Shown: in pieces, positions 1 through 8,626 of the stretch
How the letters are laid out: each line of letters begins with the position of its first letter
How positions within the stretch are numbered: the first letter of the stretch is position 1
Origin: an uncultured Oscillospiraceae bacterium
Lineage (GTDB): Bacteria > Bacillota > Clostridia > Oscillospirales > Oscillospiraceae
Assembly (NCBI GenBank): GCA_934589225.1
Contig: CAKTNS010000014.1
Span: 1-54,384, forward strand
Direction of reading: 5' to 3'
DNA: 54,384 nt
Translations under genes and position numbers: made by a program
The notes under the pieces: generated by a model
What the model saw: only the letters and a program-made list of their open reading frames with translations
Databases searched by the model: none
Told to the model about the DNA's origin: nothing

Positions 1-591
1 ATTCCTCCCATCTACTTCCACCTGCCGGACGCTGCCATTGCCAAGTACTGGAATGACATTTCCTCCGCTGCCCCCAATACCGACTTCATCATCTACAACA
101 TCCCCCAGCTGGCCGGTGTGGCCCTGAACCCGGGCCTGCTGTCCACCATGCTGGAGAACCCTCACTGCATCGGTGTCAAGAACTCCTCCATGCCTGTAGA
201 AGACATTGAGAAGTGGGTACACTGCGGCGCCAAGGTGGTCTTCAACGGACCCGACGAGCAGCTGCTGGGCGGCCTGGTTTCCGGCGCTACCGGCGGCATC
301 GGCGGCACCTACGGCGTGATGCCCGAGGTCTTCCTGAAGATTTACGAGCTGGCCACCACCGGCCGCGACCTGGCCAAGGCCCGGGAGCTGCAGCAGGATG
401 CCTGCCAGATCATCTACAAGATGTGCTCCGGCAAGGGCAATATGTACGCCATGATCAAGGAGATCCTGCGTCTCACCGGCGGCCCCGACATCGGCGGTGT
501 TCGGGATCCTCTGCTGAACCTGGTGGAGTCCGACAAGGCCATTGCCAAGGAATGCGTGGAGATGATCAACGCGGTCAAGGCAAAGCTGTAA
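1..591 (+). CDS. DapA/NanA-family aldolase, 3' part only (probable N-acetylneuraminate lyase)
   Basis: The frame is open from base 1, so the gene begins outside the window; the last 196 residues are visible. The family comprises class I (Schiff-base) aldolases that release pyruvate from, or condense it onto, a sugar or semialdehyde. The visible part has the YNIP segment, the Schiff-base lysine in IGVKNSS (codon 178-180) and a glycine-rich GGIGGTYGVMPE stretch. That last motif is closer to N-acetylneuraminate lyases than to biosynthetic dihydrodipicolinate synthases. A GlcNAc-2-epimerase-type gene with an RpiR regulator lies 33 kb downstream, which would fit sialic acid use, but they are not adjacent. 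Family membership is firm; the substrate is inference, since 4-hydroxy-tetrahydrodipicolinate synthase or another keto-acid aldolase cannot be excluded without the N-terminal half. A strong terminator follows 15 bases after the stop. Confidence 0.85.
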   Translation: MPPIYFHLPDAAIAKYWNDISSAAPNTDFIIYNIPQLAGVALNPGLLSTMLENPHCIGVKNSSMPVEDIEKWVHCGAKVVFNGPDEQLLGGLVSGATGGIGGTYGVMPEVFLKIYELATTGRDLAKARELQQDACQIIYKMCSGKGNMYAMIKEILRLTGGPDIGGVRDPLLNLVESDKAIAKECVEMINAVKAKL

Positions 592-606
592 AAAAATACC
601 TTCCTT

Positions 607-634
607 ATGGGACGGCTTCGGCCGTCCCATTTTT
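607..634 (+). terminator. Rho-independent terminator of the aldolase gene
   Basis: A perfect 10-bp stem (607-616 with 621-630) closes on a UUCG tetraloop and runs into five T residues. Confidence 0.93.
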
Positions 635-800
635 GCACCCCGGCGGGCCTTTGACCTGCTGGGGTATTGCCTTCTGTACCATTTGCTTTTTGACAAGGGG
701 TAAAACCACCAAAAATTGGAAAGGCACTTTGTTTGTTTTGCTGTAAAATCCATCTGTCCTTAACAGAAAATACATATTTTGCAATTTGACGAAAAAACAA
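635..800. other. Spacer between aldolase terminator and next promoter
   Basis: This stretch becomes increasingly AT-rich toward the promoter at 801. No coding frame with a ribosome binding site and no recognised RNA motif was seen. Confidence 0.5.
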
Positions 801-829
801 TTGAAATTGGCACCGGTTTCGTGTATAAT
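801..829 (+). promoter_or_regulatory. Sigma-A type promoter of the EF-G-like gene
   Basis: TTGAAA (801-806) and TATAAT (824-829) are separated by 17 bases. Transcription would start near 836, giving a leader of about 74 bases. Confidence 0.85.
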
Positions 830-871
830 GTCATTTGTCGGGTGAATTGACCACACCCTCATTTTACCTCT

Positions 872-898
872 GGAGAGCCGGTGCTCTCCCGAAAGGAG
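872..898 (+). promoter_or_regulatory. Leader hairpin abutting the ribosome binding site
   Basis: GGAGAGC (872-878), loop CGGT, GCTCTCC (883-889) is a perfect 7-bp hairpin. It ends three bases before the AAGGAG ribosome binding site (893-898). It could tune translation or mRNA stability; no ligand or partner is evident. Confidence 0.5.
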
Positions 899-909
899 TA
901 ACATTGACT

Positions 910-2970
910 ATGTATACTGTAAACGCCATTCGTAATATCTGCCTCCTGGGCCACAGCGGCAGCGGCAAGTCCGCTCTGGCAGAGAGCCTTCTGTATATGA
1001 CCGGTGCCATCGACCGGATGGGCAAGAACGCCGACGGCAACACCGTCAGTGACTACGACCCCGAGGAGATCCGCCGTAATATTTCCATTTCCACCTCCGT
1101 CATCCCCGTAGAGTATCACAACACCAAGATCAACATCCTGGATACCCCCGGCGGCTTTGATTTCTCCGGCGCGGTCATGGAAGCCCTCCGGGCTGCCGAT
1201 GCCGCCATCCTGGTGCTCTCCGCCAAGGACGGCATCACTGTAGGCTTTGAGAAAGCCTGGAACTACTGCGAAGAGCGGAATATGCCCCGTTTCGTCTACA
1301 TCTCCAAGGTAGACGAGGACCATTCCGATTACAACGCCACCTTTAACGCCCTCCGGGAGCGCTATGGCAATAAGATCGCCCCTGTCATCGTCCCCATTTG
1401 GGACGCTTCCCACAAGGTCACCGGCATCATCGATGTCCTCAACAAGCGGGCCTACGAGATGCAGAACCTGAAGCGGGTGGAGATCGAAGTCCCCGAGGAC
1501 AAGGTTTCCGTAGTGGAAGAGTTCAACGATGCCTTGAAAGAAGCCGTGGCCGAGACTGACGAGGCCCTGATGGACCGGTTCTTTGAGGGCGACAGCTTTA
1601 CTTACCGTGAAATGATCACGGGCCTGCACCAGGGCGTGCGGGAGCTGAGCCTGTTCCCGGTGCTCTGCGGCTCCGGCGTCAACTGCCTGGGCAGCCTCAT
1701 GCTCATGGACCACATCGTGGACCTGTTCCCCAACCCCGTGGAAGGCAACTACCACAAGGCCACCACTGCCGACGGCAAGGTGGAGGAGTTCGTGGTTTCT
1801 CCCGGCGGCGTGCCTGCGGCTTTCGTGTGGAAAACCGTTTCTGACCAGTTCGGCAAGTATTCTTTCATTAAGGTTCTCTCCGGCGAGATCACTCCGGATA
1901 CCACTTTGGTAAACGCCCGCACCGGCGATACCGAAAAGCTGGGCCGCATGTATGTCATGTGCGGCAAGAAGAGCACCGAGGTCAAGGTCCTCGCCTGCGG
2001 CGACATCGGCGCCATCGGCAAGATGGACAAGGTCAAGACCGGCGATACCCTGTGTGACCCCAGAAAGGTGGTCTCCCTGAAGCAGATCCCCTATCCCAAG
2101 CCCTGCTATTCCATGGCCATCGCTCCCAAGACCCGGGGCCAGGAAGAAAAGGTGGGCACCGGCCTGAACCGGCTGAACGAGGAAGATCCCTCCTTCACCG
2201 TGGTCAATAACCCGGAGACCAAGCAGCTGGTCATCTCCGGCACCGGAGACCAGCAGCTGGATGTGCTGGTTTCCAAGCTGAAATCCCGCTTCGGCGTGGA
2301 GGCGGTGCTGACCACCCCCAAGATCGCCTACCGGGAGAAGATCAAGAAGACCGTCCAGGCCCATGGCCGCCACAAGAAGCAGACCGGCGGTTCCGGCCAG
2401 TTCGGTGACGTGTGGATTCGTTTTGAGCCCCAGGAGGAGCAGGACGACATGATCTTCGCCGAGGAAGTCTTCGGCGGCTCCGTGCCCAAGAACTTCTACC
2501 CCGCCGTAGAAAAGGGCATTCAGGAAGCGGTCCAGAAGGGCCCCCTGGCTGGCTACCCCATGGTCAACCTGAAGGCCGTCCTCTATGACGGCTCCTACCA
2601 CCCTGTGGACTCCAACGAAATGGCCTTTAAGATGGCCGCCATCCTGGCCTTCAAGGAAGCCATGCCCAACGCCGGCGCCACCCTCTTAGAGCCCATCGGC
2701 TCCCTGAAGGTCACCATTCCCGACAGCTACATGGGCGACGTCATCGGCGACCTGAACAAGCGCCGTGGCCGTGTCATGGGCATGAACCCCGACAACAAGG
2801 GCAACACCGTGGTCGAGGCCGAGGTCCCCATGGCGGAAATGAGCGGCTACGCCATTGACCTGCGGGCCATGACCCAGGCCAGAGGCTCCTTCGAGCTGAA
2901 CTTCGAGCGCTACGAAGAAGTCCCCAAGGCCAACCAGGCCAAGATCATCGCTGACGCGAAAGCAGAATAA
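910..2970 (+). CDS. EF-G-like translation factor GTPase (FusA paralogue family)
   Basis: A 686-residue protein of EF-G size and layout. The P-loop is GHSGSGKS (residues 14-21), followed by DTPGG (about 78) and SKVDED at the guanine-recognition site (about 132); EF-G domains II to V follow. The P-loop is not the GHVDHGKT form of canonical EF-G but the form found in a second, EF-G-like family of many Firmicutes and Actinobacteria (COG0480), whose exact role in elongation or recycling is poorly defined. The ATG at 910 is chosen because AAGGAG lies 11 bases upstream; the frame is open farther upstream but without a ribosome binding site. The gene is monocistronic, with its own promoter and terminator. 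It is not called fusA because the P-loop and isolated location argue for a paralogue. A ribosome-protection role is possible but nothing here supports it. Confidence 0.9.
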   Translation: MYTVNAIRNICLLGHSGSGKSALAESLLYMTGAIDRMGKNADGNTVSDYDPEEIRRNISISTSVIPVEYHNTKINILDTPGGFDFSGAVMEALRAADAAILVLSAKDGITVGFEKAWNYCEERNMPRFVYISKVDEDHSDYNATFNALRERYGNKIAPVIVPIWDASHKVTGIIDVLNKRAYEMQNLKRVEIEVPEDKVSVVEEFNDALKEAVAETDEALMDRFFEGDSFTYREMITGLHQGVRELSLFPVLCGSGVNCLGSLMLMDHIVDLFPNPVEGNYHKATTADGKVEEFVVSPGGVPAAFVWKTVSDQFGKYSFIKVLSGEITPDTTLVNARTGDTEKLGRMYVMCGKKSTEVKVLACGDIGAIGKMDKVKTGDTLCDPRKVVSLKQIPYPKPCYSMAIAPKTRGQEEKVGTGLNRLNEEDPSFTVVNNPETKQLVISGTGDQQLDVLVSKLKSRFGVEAVLTTPKIAYREKIKKTVQAHGRHKKQTGGSGQFGDVWIRFEPQEEQDDMIFAEEVFGGSVPKNFYPAVEKGIQEAVQKGPLAGYPMVNLKAVLYDGSYHPVDSNEMAFKMAAILAFKEAMPNAGATLLEPIGSLKVTIPDSYMGDVIGDLNKRRGRVMGMNPDNKGNTVVEAEVPMAEMSGYAIDLRAMTQARGSFELNFERYEEVPKANQAKIIADAKAE

Positions 2971-2974
2971 TCCC

Positions 2975-3005
2975 AAAAGCCAGGGGCACCACGTCCCTGG
3001 CTTTT
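2975..3005 (+). terminator. Terminator of the EF-G-like gene
   Basis: An 11-bp perfect stem (2975-2985 with 2995-3005), A-rich at its base and T-rich on its 3' side, lies just after the stop codon. Confidence 0.85.
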
Positions 3006-3113
3006 AACATCACGGCATTTCAAATATAAGGATGACAACACACACCGTTTTTACATTTTTATAGACGAAAAACGATAATAGATACGTAGAAAAATGGTAA
3101 TTCGGAACAAATG

Positions 3114-3535
3114 TATTGTAGGGGCGGCAATCTGCCGCCCGCCACGTTCCGAATACAACCTGTGAGGGTGAATGGTATCACCCCATATACGGAACAATGT
3201 AGCGGCGTTGACCCAACGCCATCCAGCCCCGCCAGGGGCTGGCACCATAACAAATATAACCCGTTTTGTTGAACGGTATCACCCAATACAATAACAAACG
3301 TTTATGTGTTGGACGACACAGATACAAACGTACCACGATTCCGGCCCTGCGGGCCGGATGGCGGCAGATTGCCGCCGCTACAGTGGGGGTACCATGATTT
3401 TGGTCATACCATTCACCCCCACAGGTTGTAATTGCAACGTGGCGGGCGGCAGATTGCCGATGGAATTATGGTGTGATTGCCCCCGGCAATCAATAGATTT
3501 TGATTCGCTGCGCGAAGCACCGCCCCTACGTCAAC
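3114..3535. repeat. Composite interspersed repeat, copy cluster 1 (GGCGGC family)
   Basis: This spacer is built from modules found at four other places in the window (9093, 10250, 29146, 54163). A forward module starts GTAGGGGCGGC at 3118, reads through its inverse GCCGCCCGCCACGTT, and continues to a CCTGTG..GGGTGAATGGTA tail (3158-3178). A second module at 3198-3246 starts TGTAGCGGCG and ends in GCCAGGGGCTGGC. The same modules recur inverted at 3348-3459. A further piece (3471-3531) contains ATCAATAGATTTTGATTC and recurs in reverse at 54175-54225. There is no credible protein; frames crossing this stretch are repeat-derived. It resembles a non-autonomous REP-like or MITE-like element. Confidence 0.8.
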
Positions 3536-3739
3536 GTACCACGTTTTTTAGATTTTACGGACATCATTCGATTGTAAATACGTTCAATATACGGTAATAC
3601 GAAACAAATATTTTGCATCGGCGGCGAACCTGCCACCCCTTGTCCTCCCACCCCCTGCCAACTCTGCAGAGGATGACCCGCAAGGAGGATACCGGACGGT
3701 TCAAAACCGAAAAAGTGAAAATAAAAAATCAGTTAGATA

Positions 3740-3768
3740 TTGCAAATTTATGACTAAAATGGTAGAAT
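3740..3768 (+). promoter_or_regulatory. Probable promoter of the type IV pilus operon
   Basis: TTGCAA (3740-3745), 17-base spacer, TAGAAT (3763-3768), in a markedly AT-rich stretch. The predicted leader to the pilB start is about 92 bases. Confidence 0.65.
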
Positions 3769-3866
3769 ATAGTCAAGTGCGCCATAAAGATAAAAATATT
3801 GATTTTACGAGTAAACTATGATTTCCTGTTGCATAAAATGGAAATTCAGAGAAGGGGGCCTTTTCT

Positions 3867-5558
3867 GTGGCTTATATGCGTTTGGGCGATCTTTTGATCT
3901 CCGCCGGGGTCATTGACCAGGACCAGCTGCGGGATGCCCTGGCGATTCAGAAACAGACAAAAGAGCGTTTGGGTGACGTGCTGATCGGCAGCGGCATCAT
4001 TACGGAGCAGCAGCTGATCGAAGCCCTGCAAATGCAGCTGGGCGTGGACTTTGTGGATTTGACGGCGGTGTCCATTCCCTTGGAGCTGGCCAAGTTCGTC
4101 CCCCGGGCCATTGCCAGAAAATACTGTGTGGTGCCGGTGAAGCTGGTGAAGGACGAGCTGTTTGTTGCCATGCCGGACCCGCTGAACTTTGTTGCCCAGG
4201 AGGAGATCAAGTCCGCCTCTCATAAGCAGGTGGTGCCCATGATCTCCACCCGCCGGGCCACGGAGCAGGCCATTGCCACCCTCTATGGCAACGAGGGCAC
4301 CGCCCGGGCCATTGAGGAAATGAAGCGGGAGGCCGGTTCTGCCCAGCCGGATATTGTGCCGGTGCAGATGGCGAAGTCCGTGGATACCTCCGCCGCCGAG
4401 GCCCCCACCATCCGCTTTGTAAACTCCGTCATCGAGCGGGCCATTACGGAGGATGCCTCCGATATTCACTTAGAGCCCCAGGACGGGGAAATGGTGGTGC
4501 GCATGCGTATTGACGGCGTGCTCCGCCGGGTGTTTACGGTCCCCGCCAATTTGCAGCCCACGGTGATCTCCCGCCTGAAGATCATGGGCGGCATGAACAT
4601 TTCCGAGCGGAAAATCCCCCAGGACGGCCGGGCCATGGTCACCGCCAAGGACAAGGAAATCGACCTTCGTATCTCCTCCATCCCCACGGTTTACGGCGAA
4701 AAAGTGGTGCTGCGGCTGCTGGACAAATCCGCAAACCGCATCAACCGGAAGACCATCGGCCTGGAAGGGGCCGACGAGCGGGCCTATGATGCCCTGCTTC
4801 AGAATAGCTCCGGGGTCATCCTCATTGTGGGCCCCACCGGCTCCGGTAAATCCACCACCATGTGCGCCATGATCCGGGAGCTTTGCCGGGAGGAGACCAA
4901 CATCATGACCCTGGAAGACCCGGTGGAATACAACATCCCCGGGGCCAACCAGTGCCAGATCAACGAAAAAACCGGCATGACCTTCGCCGTGGGCCTGCGC
5001 TCCATTCTGCGCCAGGACCCGGATGTGATCTCTGTAGGCGAGATCCGTGACGGCGAGACCGCCTCCATTGCGGTCCGGGCCGCCATTACCGGCCACCTGG
5101 TGCTCTCCACCCTCCACACCAACGATGCGGTCTCTACCATCGGCCGCCTGGTGGACATCGGCGTGGAGCCCTATATGATCGCCAGCGCCCTCCGGGGCGT
5201 GGTGTCCCAGCGGCTGGTGCGGAAAATCTGCCCCCACTGCCGGAAGCCCTATACCCCCACCGCCGACGAAAAAATCATGCTGGGCATTGACGAAGATGCC
5301 GACGTGCAGTTCTACAAAGGTGAGGGCTGCCAGGAGTGCAACCACTTAGGAAACCGGGGCCGCCGGGCGGTGTTTGAAATCCTCACCGTAGACCGGCCCC
5401 TCCGCCGCCAGATCACCGATGACCCGGATACCGACAAGCTCAAGGCCTTGGCCCTGCGGCAGGGTCTCGTCACTATGAAAGACAATTGCCGGGAGCTGGT
5501 GCTTCGGGGGGAGATCAGCTTCCCGGAGGCTGCCAGAGCCATTAGCTCCATGACCTGA
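3867..5558 (+). CDS. pilB: Type IV pilus extension ATPase PilB with MshEN c-di-GMP-type domain
   Basis: Cytoplasmic hexameric motor that powers pilin insertion into the growing fibre. 563 residues. Two tandem MshEN-type motifs occupy residues 5-28 and 34-57 (RLGDLLISAG...QLRDAL and RLGDVLIGSG...QLIEAL), the signature known to bind cyclic di-GMP. The GspE/PilB ATPase core follows, with Walker A GPTGSGKS (322-329), a GEIRDGETA segment and an HTNDA histidine. A zinc-type CPHC...CQEC tetracysteine module near residue 455 is typical of extension ATPases and absent from PilT. The start is GTG at 3867, eight bases after AGGGGG; the in-frame ATG at 3876 is too far. It heads the pilus operon, 11 bases before pilT. 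Identity is firm; c-di-GMP control is inferred from the motif. Confidence 0.96.
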   Translation: MAYMRLGDLLISAGVIDQDQLRDALAIQKQTKERLGDVLIGSGIITEQQLIEALQMQLGVDFVDLTAVSIPLELAKFVPRAIARKYCVVPVKLVKDELFVAMPDPLNFVAQEEIKSASHKQVVPMISTRRATEQAIATLYGNEGTARAIEEMKREAGSAQPDIVPVQMAKSVDTSAAEAPTIRFVNSVIERAITEDASDIHLEPQDGEMVVRMRIDGVLRRVFTVPANLQPTVISRLKIMGGMNISERKIPQDGRAMVTAKDKEIDLRISSIPTVYGEKVVLRLLDKSANRINRKTIGLEGADERAYDALLQNSSGVILIVGPTGSGKSTTMCAMIRELCREETNIMTLEDPVEYNIPGANQCQINEKTGMTFAVGLRSILRQDPDVISVGEIRDGETASIAVRAAITGHLVLSTLHTNDAVSTIGRLVDIGVEPYMIASALRGVVSQRLVRKICPHCRKPYTPTADEKIMLGIDEDADVQFYKGEGCQECNHLGNRGRRAVFEILTVDRPLRRQITDDPDTDKLKALALRQGLVTMKDNCRELVLRGEISFPEAARAISSMT

Positions 5559-5569
5559 GGAGAGCGTAC

Positions 5570-6625
5570 ATGACCGCATTAGAAACTCTGATAACCATGG
5601 CCCGGGAAGCCCGGGCCTCCGATATTCATCTGGTGGCGGGCCTGCCGGTCCGGGTGCGGGTGGATGGGGAGCTGCAAAACCTGACCCAGGAGCCCTTGAC
5701 TTTTCATGACTGCGAGGACTACGGAAAGGCCCTGGCCCAGTCCCGCTTCTCCGAAATCGAATCCATGGGGGAGCTGGACCTTTCTTTGAGCTTCCCCGGA
5801 AACATCCGCACCAGAGTCAATCTATTCCGCCAGCAGGGCAGCCTTTCCGCCGCCATCCGTCTGCTGGCCCAGGGCATCCCCACTTTGGAAGAGCTGCATC
5901 TTCCCCCGGTGGTGGCCTCCTTCCCGGACTATCGCTCCGGCATCGTCCTGGTAACGGGGGAGACCGGCTCCGGCAAATCCACCACTTTGGCCGCCATCTT
6001 GGACCGCATCAACCACACCCGCCCCGCCCACATCATCACTCTGGAAGACCCCATTGAGTATGTCTACACCCCGGACAAGTGCGTCATCAACCAGCGGCAG
6101 ATCGGCTACGACACCGCTTCTTATGCCGCGGGCCTCCGGGCCATCCTCCGGGAAGACCCGGACGTGATCCTGATCGGCGAAATGCGGGACCTCAACACCA
6201 TCGAGACCGCCCTCACCGCCGCGGAAACCGGCCACCTGGTCTTTGCCACCCTCCACACCAATTCCGCCGCGGACTCCGTGGACCGGATGGTCAATGTCTT
6301 CCCCCAGGAGCAGCAGCGCCAGGTCCGCATCCAGCTGGCGGCCACCCTCCGGGCGGTGATTTCCCAGCAGCTCCTGCCCAGAAAGAGCAGCCGGGGCCGG
6401 GCGGCAGCCTGCGAAATCATGGTGGTAAACCCCGCCATTAAAAACCTCATCCGGGAGGGCAAGACCCCCCAGATCGAAAGCTTCATCGGCATGAACGCCC
6501 AGCTGGGCTCTGTTCTTATGGACGATGCCCTGCAAAAATTGGTCCGGGAGGGCACCGTGGCCCAGGCCACCGCCCAGCGCTATGCCCGGGACCCGGAGCG
6601 GTTTCGGGGCCCCGGCCGTTTTTGA
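5570..6625 (+). CDS. pilT: Type IV pilus retraction ATPase PilT
   Basis: Cytoplasmic ATPase that disassembles the pilus and produces twitching force. 351 residues, the usual PilT length. It has Walker A GETGSGKS (from residue 130), an ILIGEMRDL Walker B/Asp-box segment and HTNSAADSVDR. It lacks both the MshEN domain and the tetracysteine module of the preceding pilB, which separates retraction from extension motors. It follows pilB by 11 bases with its own GGAGAG ribosome binding site and lies 32 bases before pilC. The presence of a PilT suggests fully retractile pili rather than a static pseudopilus. Confidence 0.95.
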   Translation: MTALETLITMAREARASDIHLVAGLPVRVRVDGELQNLTQEPLTFHDCEDYGKALAQSRFSEIESMGELDLSLSFPGNIRTRVNLFRQQGSLSAAIRLLAQGIPTLEELHLPPVVASFPDYRSGIVLVTGETGSGKSTTLAAILDRINHTRPAHIITLEDPIEYVYTPDKCVINQRQIGYDTASYAAGLRAILREDPDVILIGEMRDLNTIETALTAAETGHLVFATLHTNSAADSVDRMVNVFPQEQQRQVRIQLAATLRAVISQQLLPRKSSRGRAAACEIMVVNPAIKNLIREGKTPQIESFIGMNAQLGSVLMDDALQKLVREGTVAQATAQRYARDPERFRGPGRF

Positions 6626-6657
6626 CCATTCCACAGCAAAATTGAGGTGAATCACCC

Positions 6658-7869
6658 TTGACGACCTTTAAATACCGGGGCCTGACCCCGGAGGGGCAGA
6701 AGGTTTCCGGCGTGGTCAAGGCCTATAATGAGTATGAGGCCGTGACCCAGCTCCGCGCCACCTGCGCCGTCATCACCGCCATTGCCCCGGTGAAGGAGCA
6801 GAAGAGCATCCTGACCCGGGAGATCGGCACCCATAGAATCAAAGAAAAAGATTTGGCCATGATGTGCTCCCAGTTTTCCATCATCCTGACCTCCGGCCTG
6901 CCCATTGTCCGGTGCGTGGAAATGGTGGCGGAGCAGTCCGCGGACAAATACCTCCGGGAAAAGCTGCGCCTGGTAGCTGAGGACGTTTCCGGCGGCTATT
7001 CTCTGGCCCAGAGCTTTGAGACCCATTGCCCGGGGCTCCCTCCAACCTTTATAGAGACCGTCCGGGCCGGGGAGGAATCCGGCACCCTGGAGGTCTGCTT
7101 CGGCAAGCTCTATACCTATTTTGACAAATCCGCCAAGGTCAAGGGCAAGGTGGCCAGCGCCATGACCTATCCAATCATGGTGATTTTCGTGGCCATTGTG
7201 GTCTTTATCATCGTCATGGTCAAGGCCGTCCCCGCCTTTACCTCCACCTTTGCCGAGCTGGGGGTGGAGCTCCCAGGCATTACCAAGGGCATGATGGCGG
7301 TGTCGGACTTTATGGTCCACAAATGGTGGGCCTTGGCCCTTCTGGCCCTGGCCCTGGTCACCGCCCGGATTTTGATCAAACGGAATCCCCGGGGCAGGGC
7401 TTGGATGGATAAAAATAAGCTGACCTGGTCCCCCTTCCATAAGCTGCATATGATGAACGCCGCCGCCCAGTTTTCCTCCACCATGGCCACCATGGTCACC
7501 GCGGGCCTGCCCATTGTCAAGGCCCTGGAGGTCACCTCCAACGTGGTCACCAACGGCATGGTCTCCCAGGCCATCCGCAAGGCCCGGCAGGAGGTAGAAA
7601 TGGGCCGGGGCCTCTCCGAGAGCATGGCCAAAAGCTCCTATTTCCCCAAGCTTTTGACGGAAATGACCGGGGTGGGCGAGCAGTCCGGCAACATGGAGCA
7701 GACCCTCACCGTGGTGGGCGACTACTTTAATAACGAGGTCTCTCTGGCCACCGAACGCCTCCTGTCCATCCTGGAGCCCTGCATCACCATCGGCCTGGCC
7801 GTTGTCACGGTGTTGCTGCTTCTGGGCGTGTATCTGCCCATGTTTACCATGTACGGGAGCATCGTTTGA
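6658..7869 (+). CDS. pilC: Type IV pilus inner-membrane platform protein PilC
   Basis: Polytopic membrane protein that couples the ATPases to pilin subunits. 403 residues, standard for PilC/GspF. Two homologous T2SSF domains are seen (roughly 65-190 and 260-400), each with the CSQFSIILTSGLPIV or AQFSSTMATMVTAGLPIV type helix. Hydrophobic segments lie near 165-190, 223-240 and 370-395. The start is TTG at 6658, seven bases after GAGGTGA; no closer ATG fits. The first pilin follows after 100 bases of leader containing a CCGGAC/GTCCGG hairpin (7896-7917). Confidence 0.94.
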   Translation: MTTFKYRGLTPEGQKVSGVVKAYNEYEAVTQLRATCAVITAIAPVKEQKSILTREIGTHRIKEKDLAMMCSQFSIILTSGLPIVRCVEMVAEQSADKYLREKLRLVAEDVSGGYSLAQSFETHCPGLPPTFIETVRAGEESGTLEVCFGKLYTYFDKSAKVKGKVASAMTYPIMVIFVAIVVFIIVMVKAVPAFTSTFAELGVELPGITKGMMAVSDFMVHKWWALALLALALVTARILIKRNPRGRAWMDKNKLTWSPFHKLHMMNAAAQFSSTMATMVTAGLPIVKALEVTSNVVTNGMVSQAIRKARQEVEMGRGLSESMAKSSYFPKLLTEMTGVGEQSGNMEQTLTVVGDYFNNEVSLATERLLSILEPCITIGLAVVTVLLLLGVYLPMFTMYGSIV

Positions 7870-7969
7870 TTCAATAATTTATTAGATGTTATCCGCCGGA
7901 CTCTCAACCCGGTCCGGTGAATACATAAAACAACACGATTTCTTCGAAAAGAAGGGAGAACAAAATACT

Positions 7970-8440
7970 ATGAACAAGATCAAGAATTCCAAGGGCTTCA
8001 CCCTGATGGAAATGCTGATCGTCGTGGCCATCATCGCCGTGCTGGTGGCTATTGCGATTCCTACCTTTACCACCTCTCTGAACAAGGCCCGCGTTGCCGC
8101 TGACGAGGCTAATATTCGGTCCGGGTATGCTTCTGTCATGGCTGAGATTCTGACGAATCAGTATGGTGAAAACGGCGCAACTACTGCAACCACCTATGTA
8201 CTGCAGAAGGACGGCAGTGTTAAGCCCAAGGCTGCTACTGGTACTACTGGTACGCCCTATACATGCTTAGGAGACGCTTCTAAAGTTTTCACTGATACCC
8301 CTCAAATTGCTGGTATTACGGTAAATGCTAAGTGGACGGCTGGTAAGAAGGTAGAGTATGTGTACACTCCCGCAACGGAGGCTGTGGGTGCTGGCGCAAC
8401 TACTGCAGCCGCTAATGTGAAGATTAATATTGTCGAATAA
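7970..8440 (+). CDS. Type IV pilin 1 (major-type prepilin)
   Basis: 156-residue class a type IV prepilin. A short basic leader (MNKIKNSKG) precedes the PilD site before FTLMEM, giving Phe at +1 and Glu at +5, then a hydrophobic helix to about residue 31. The ATG at 7970 follows GGGAG; an upstream in-frame start would add an unneeded leader. The C-terminal domain is rich in Thr, Ala and Gly (GATTATTY, GTTGTPY, GAGATTAAA) and is visibly lower in GC than its neighbours. It is a close paralogue of the next gene over about the first 55 residues and unrelated in appearance beyond that. Probably one of two fibre-forming subunits; which one dominates cannot be told from sequence. Confidence 0.93.
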   Translation: MNKIKNSKGFTLMEMLIVVAIIAVLVAIAIPTFTTSLNKARVAADEANIRSGYASVMAEILTNQYGENGATTATTYVLQKDGSVKPKAATGTTGTPYTCLGDASKVFTDTPQIAGITVNAKWTAGKKVEYVYTPATEAVGAGATTAAANVKINIVE

Positions 8441-8518
8441 TAAGCCCAGCTAACCTTTATTCCCCACCGCCCCCGGAGGGTTGCGGAGTCGGGTCGGGGA
8501 ACGCACACAACCCAGGCC

Positions 8519-8540
8519 CCCGGGGAGACCTCTCCCCGGG
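8519..8540 (+). other. Strong GC hairpin between the two pilin genes
   Basis: CCCGGGGAG (8519-8527), loop ACCT, CTCCCCGGG (8532-8540) is a perfect 9-bp stem without a T tract. It could act as an mRNA-stabilising or processing structure that sets the ratio of the two pilins; it does not look like a full terminator. Confidence 0.6.
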
Positions 8541-8626
8541 TGACCGCCCTACATTCAGAAAACCGGTAGCGGCGGCAAGGTGAAAAAAGGACCTTCTGTC
8601 CTAAAAAAACGGAGAACGAGACAACT

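Noticed and set aside
910..2970. A tetracycline ribosome-protection gene.
   Set aside because: The protein has EF-G layout, but its P-loop (GHSGSGKS) is that of EF-G-like paralogues and not the GHVDAGKT of Tet(M)/Tet(W), and no mobile context surrounds it.
3304..3597. A 97-codon frame upstream of pilB.
   Set aside because: It is made almost wholly of composite repeat modules that recur elsewhere in other frames.
7870..7969. A c-di-GMP riboswitch ahead of the first pilin, as known in some Clostridia.
   Set aside because: The leader is only about 100 bases and has one short hairpin (7896-7917); I could not find GEMM-type conserved bases.
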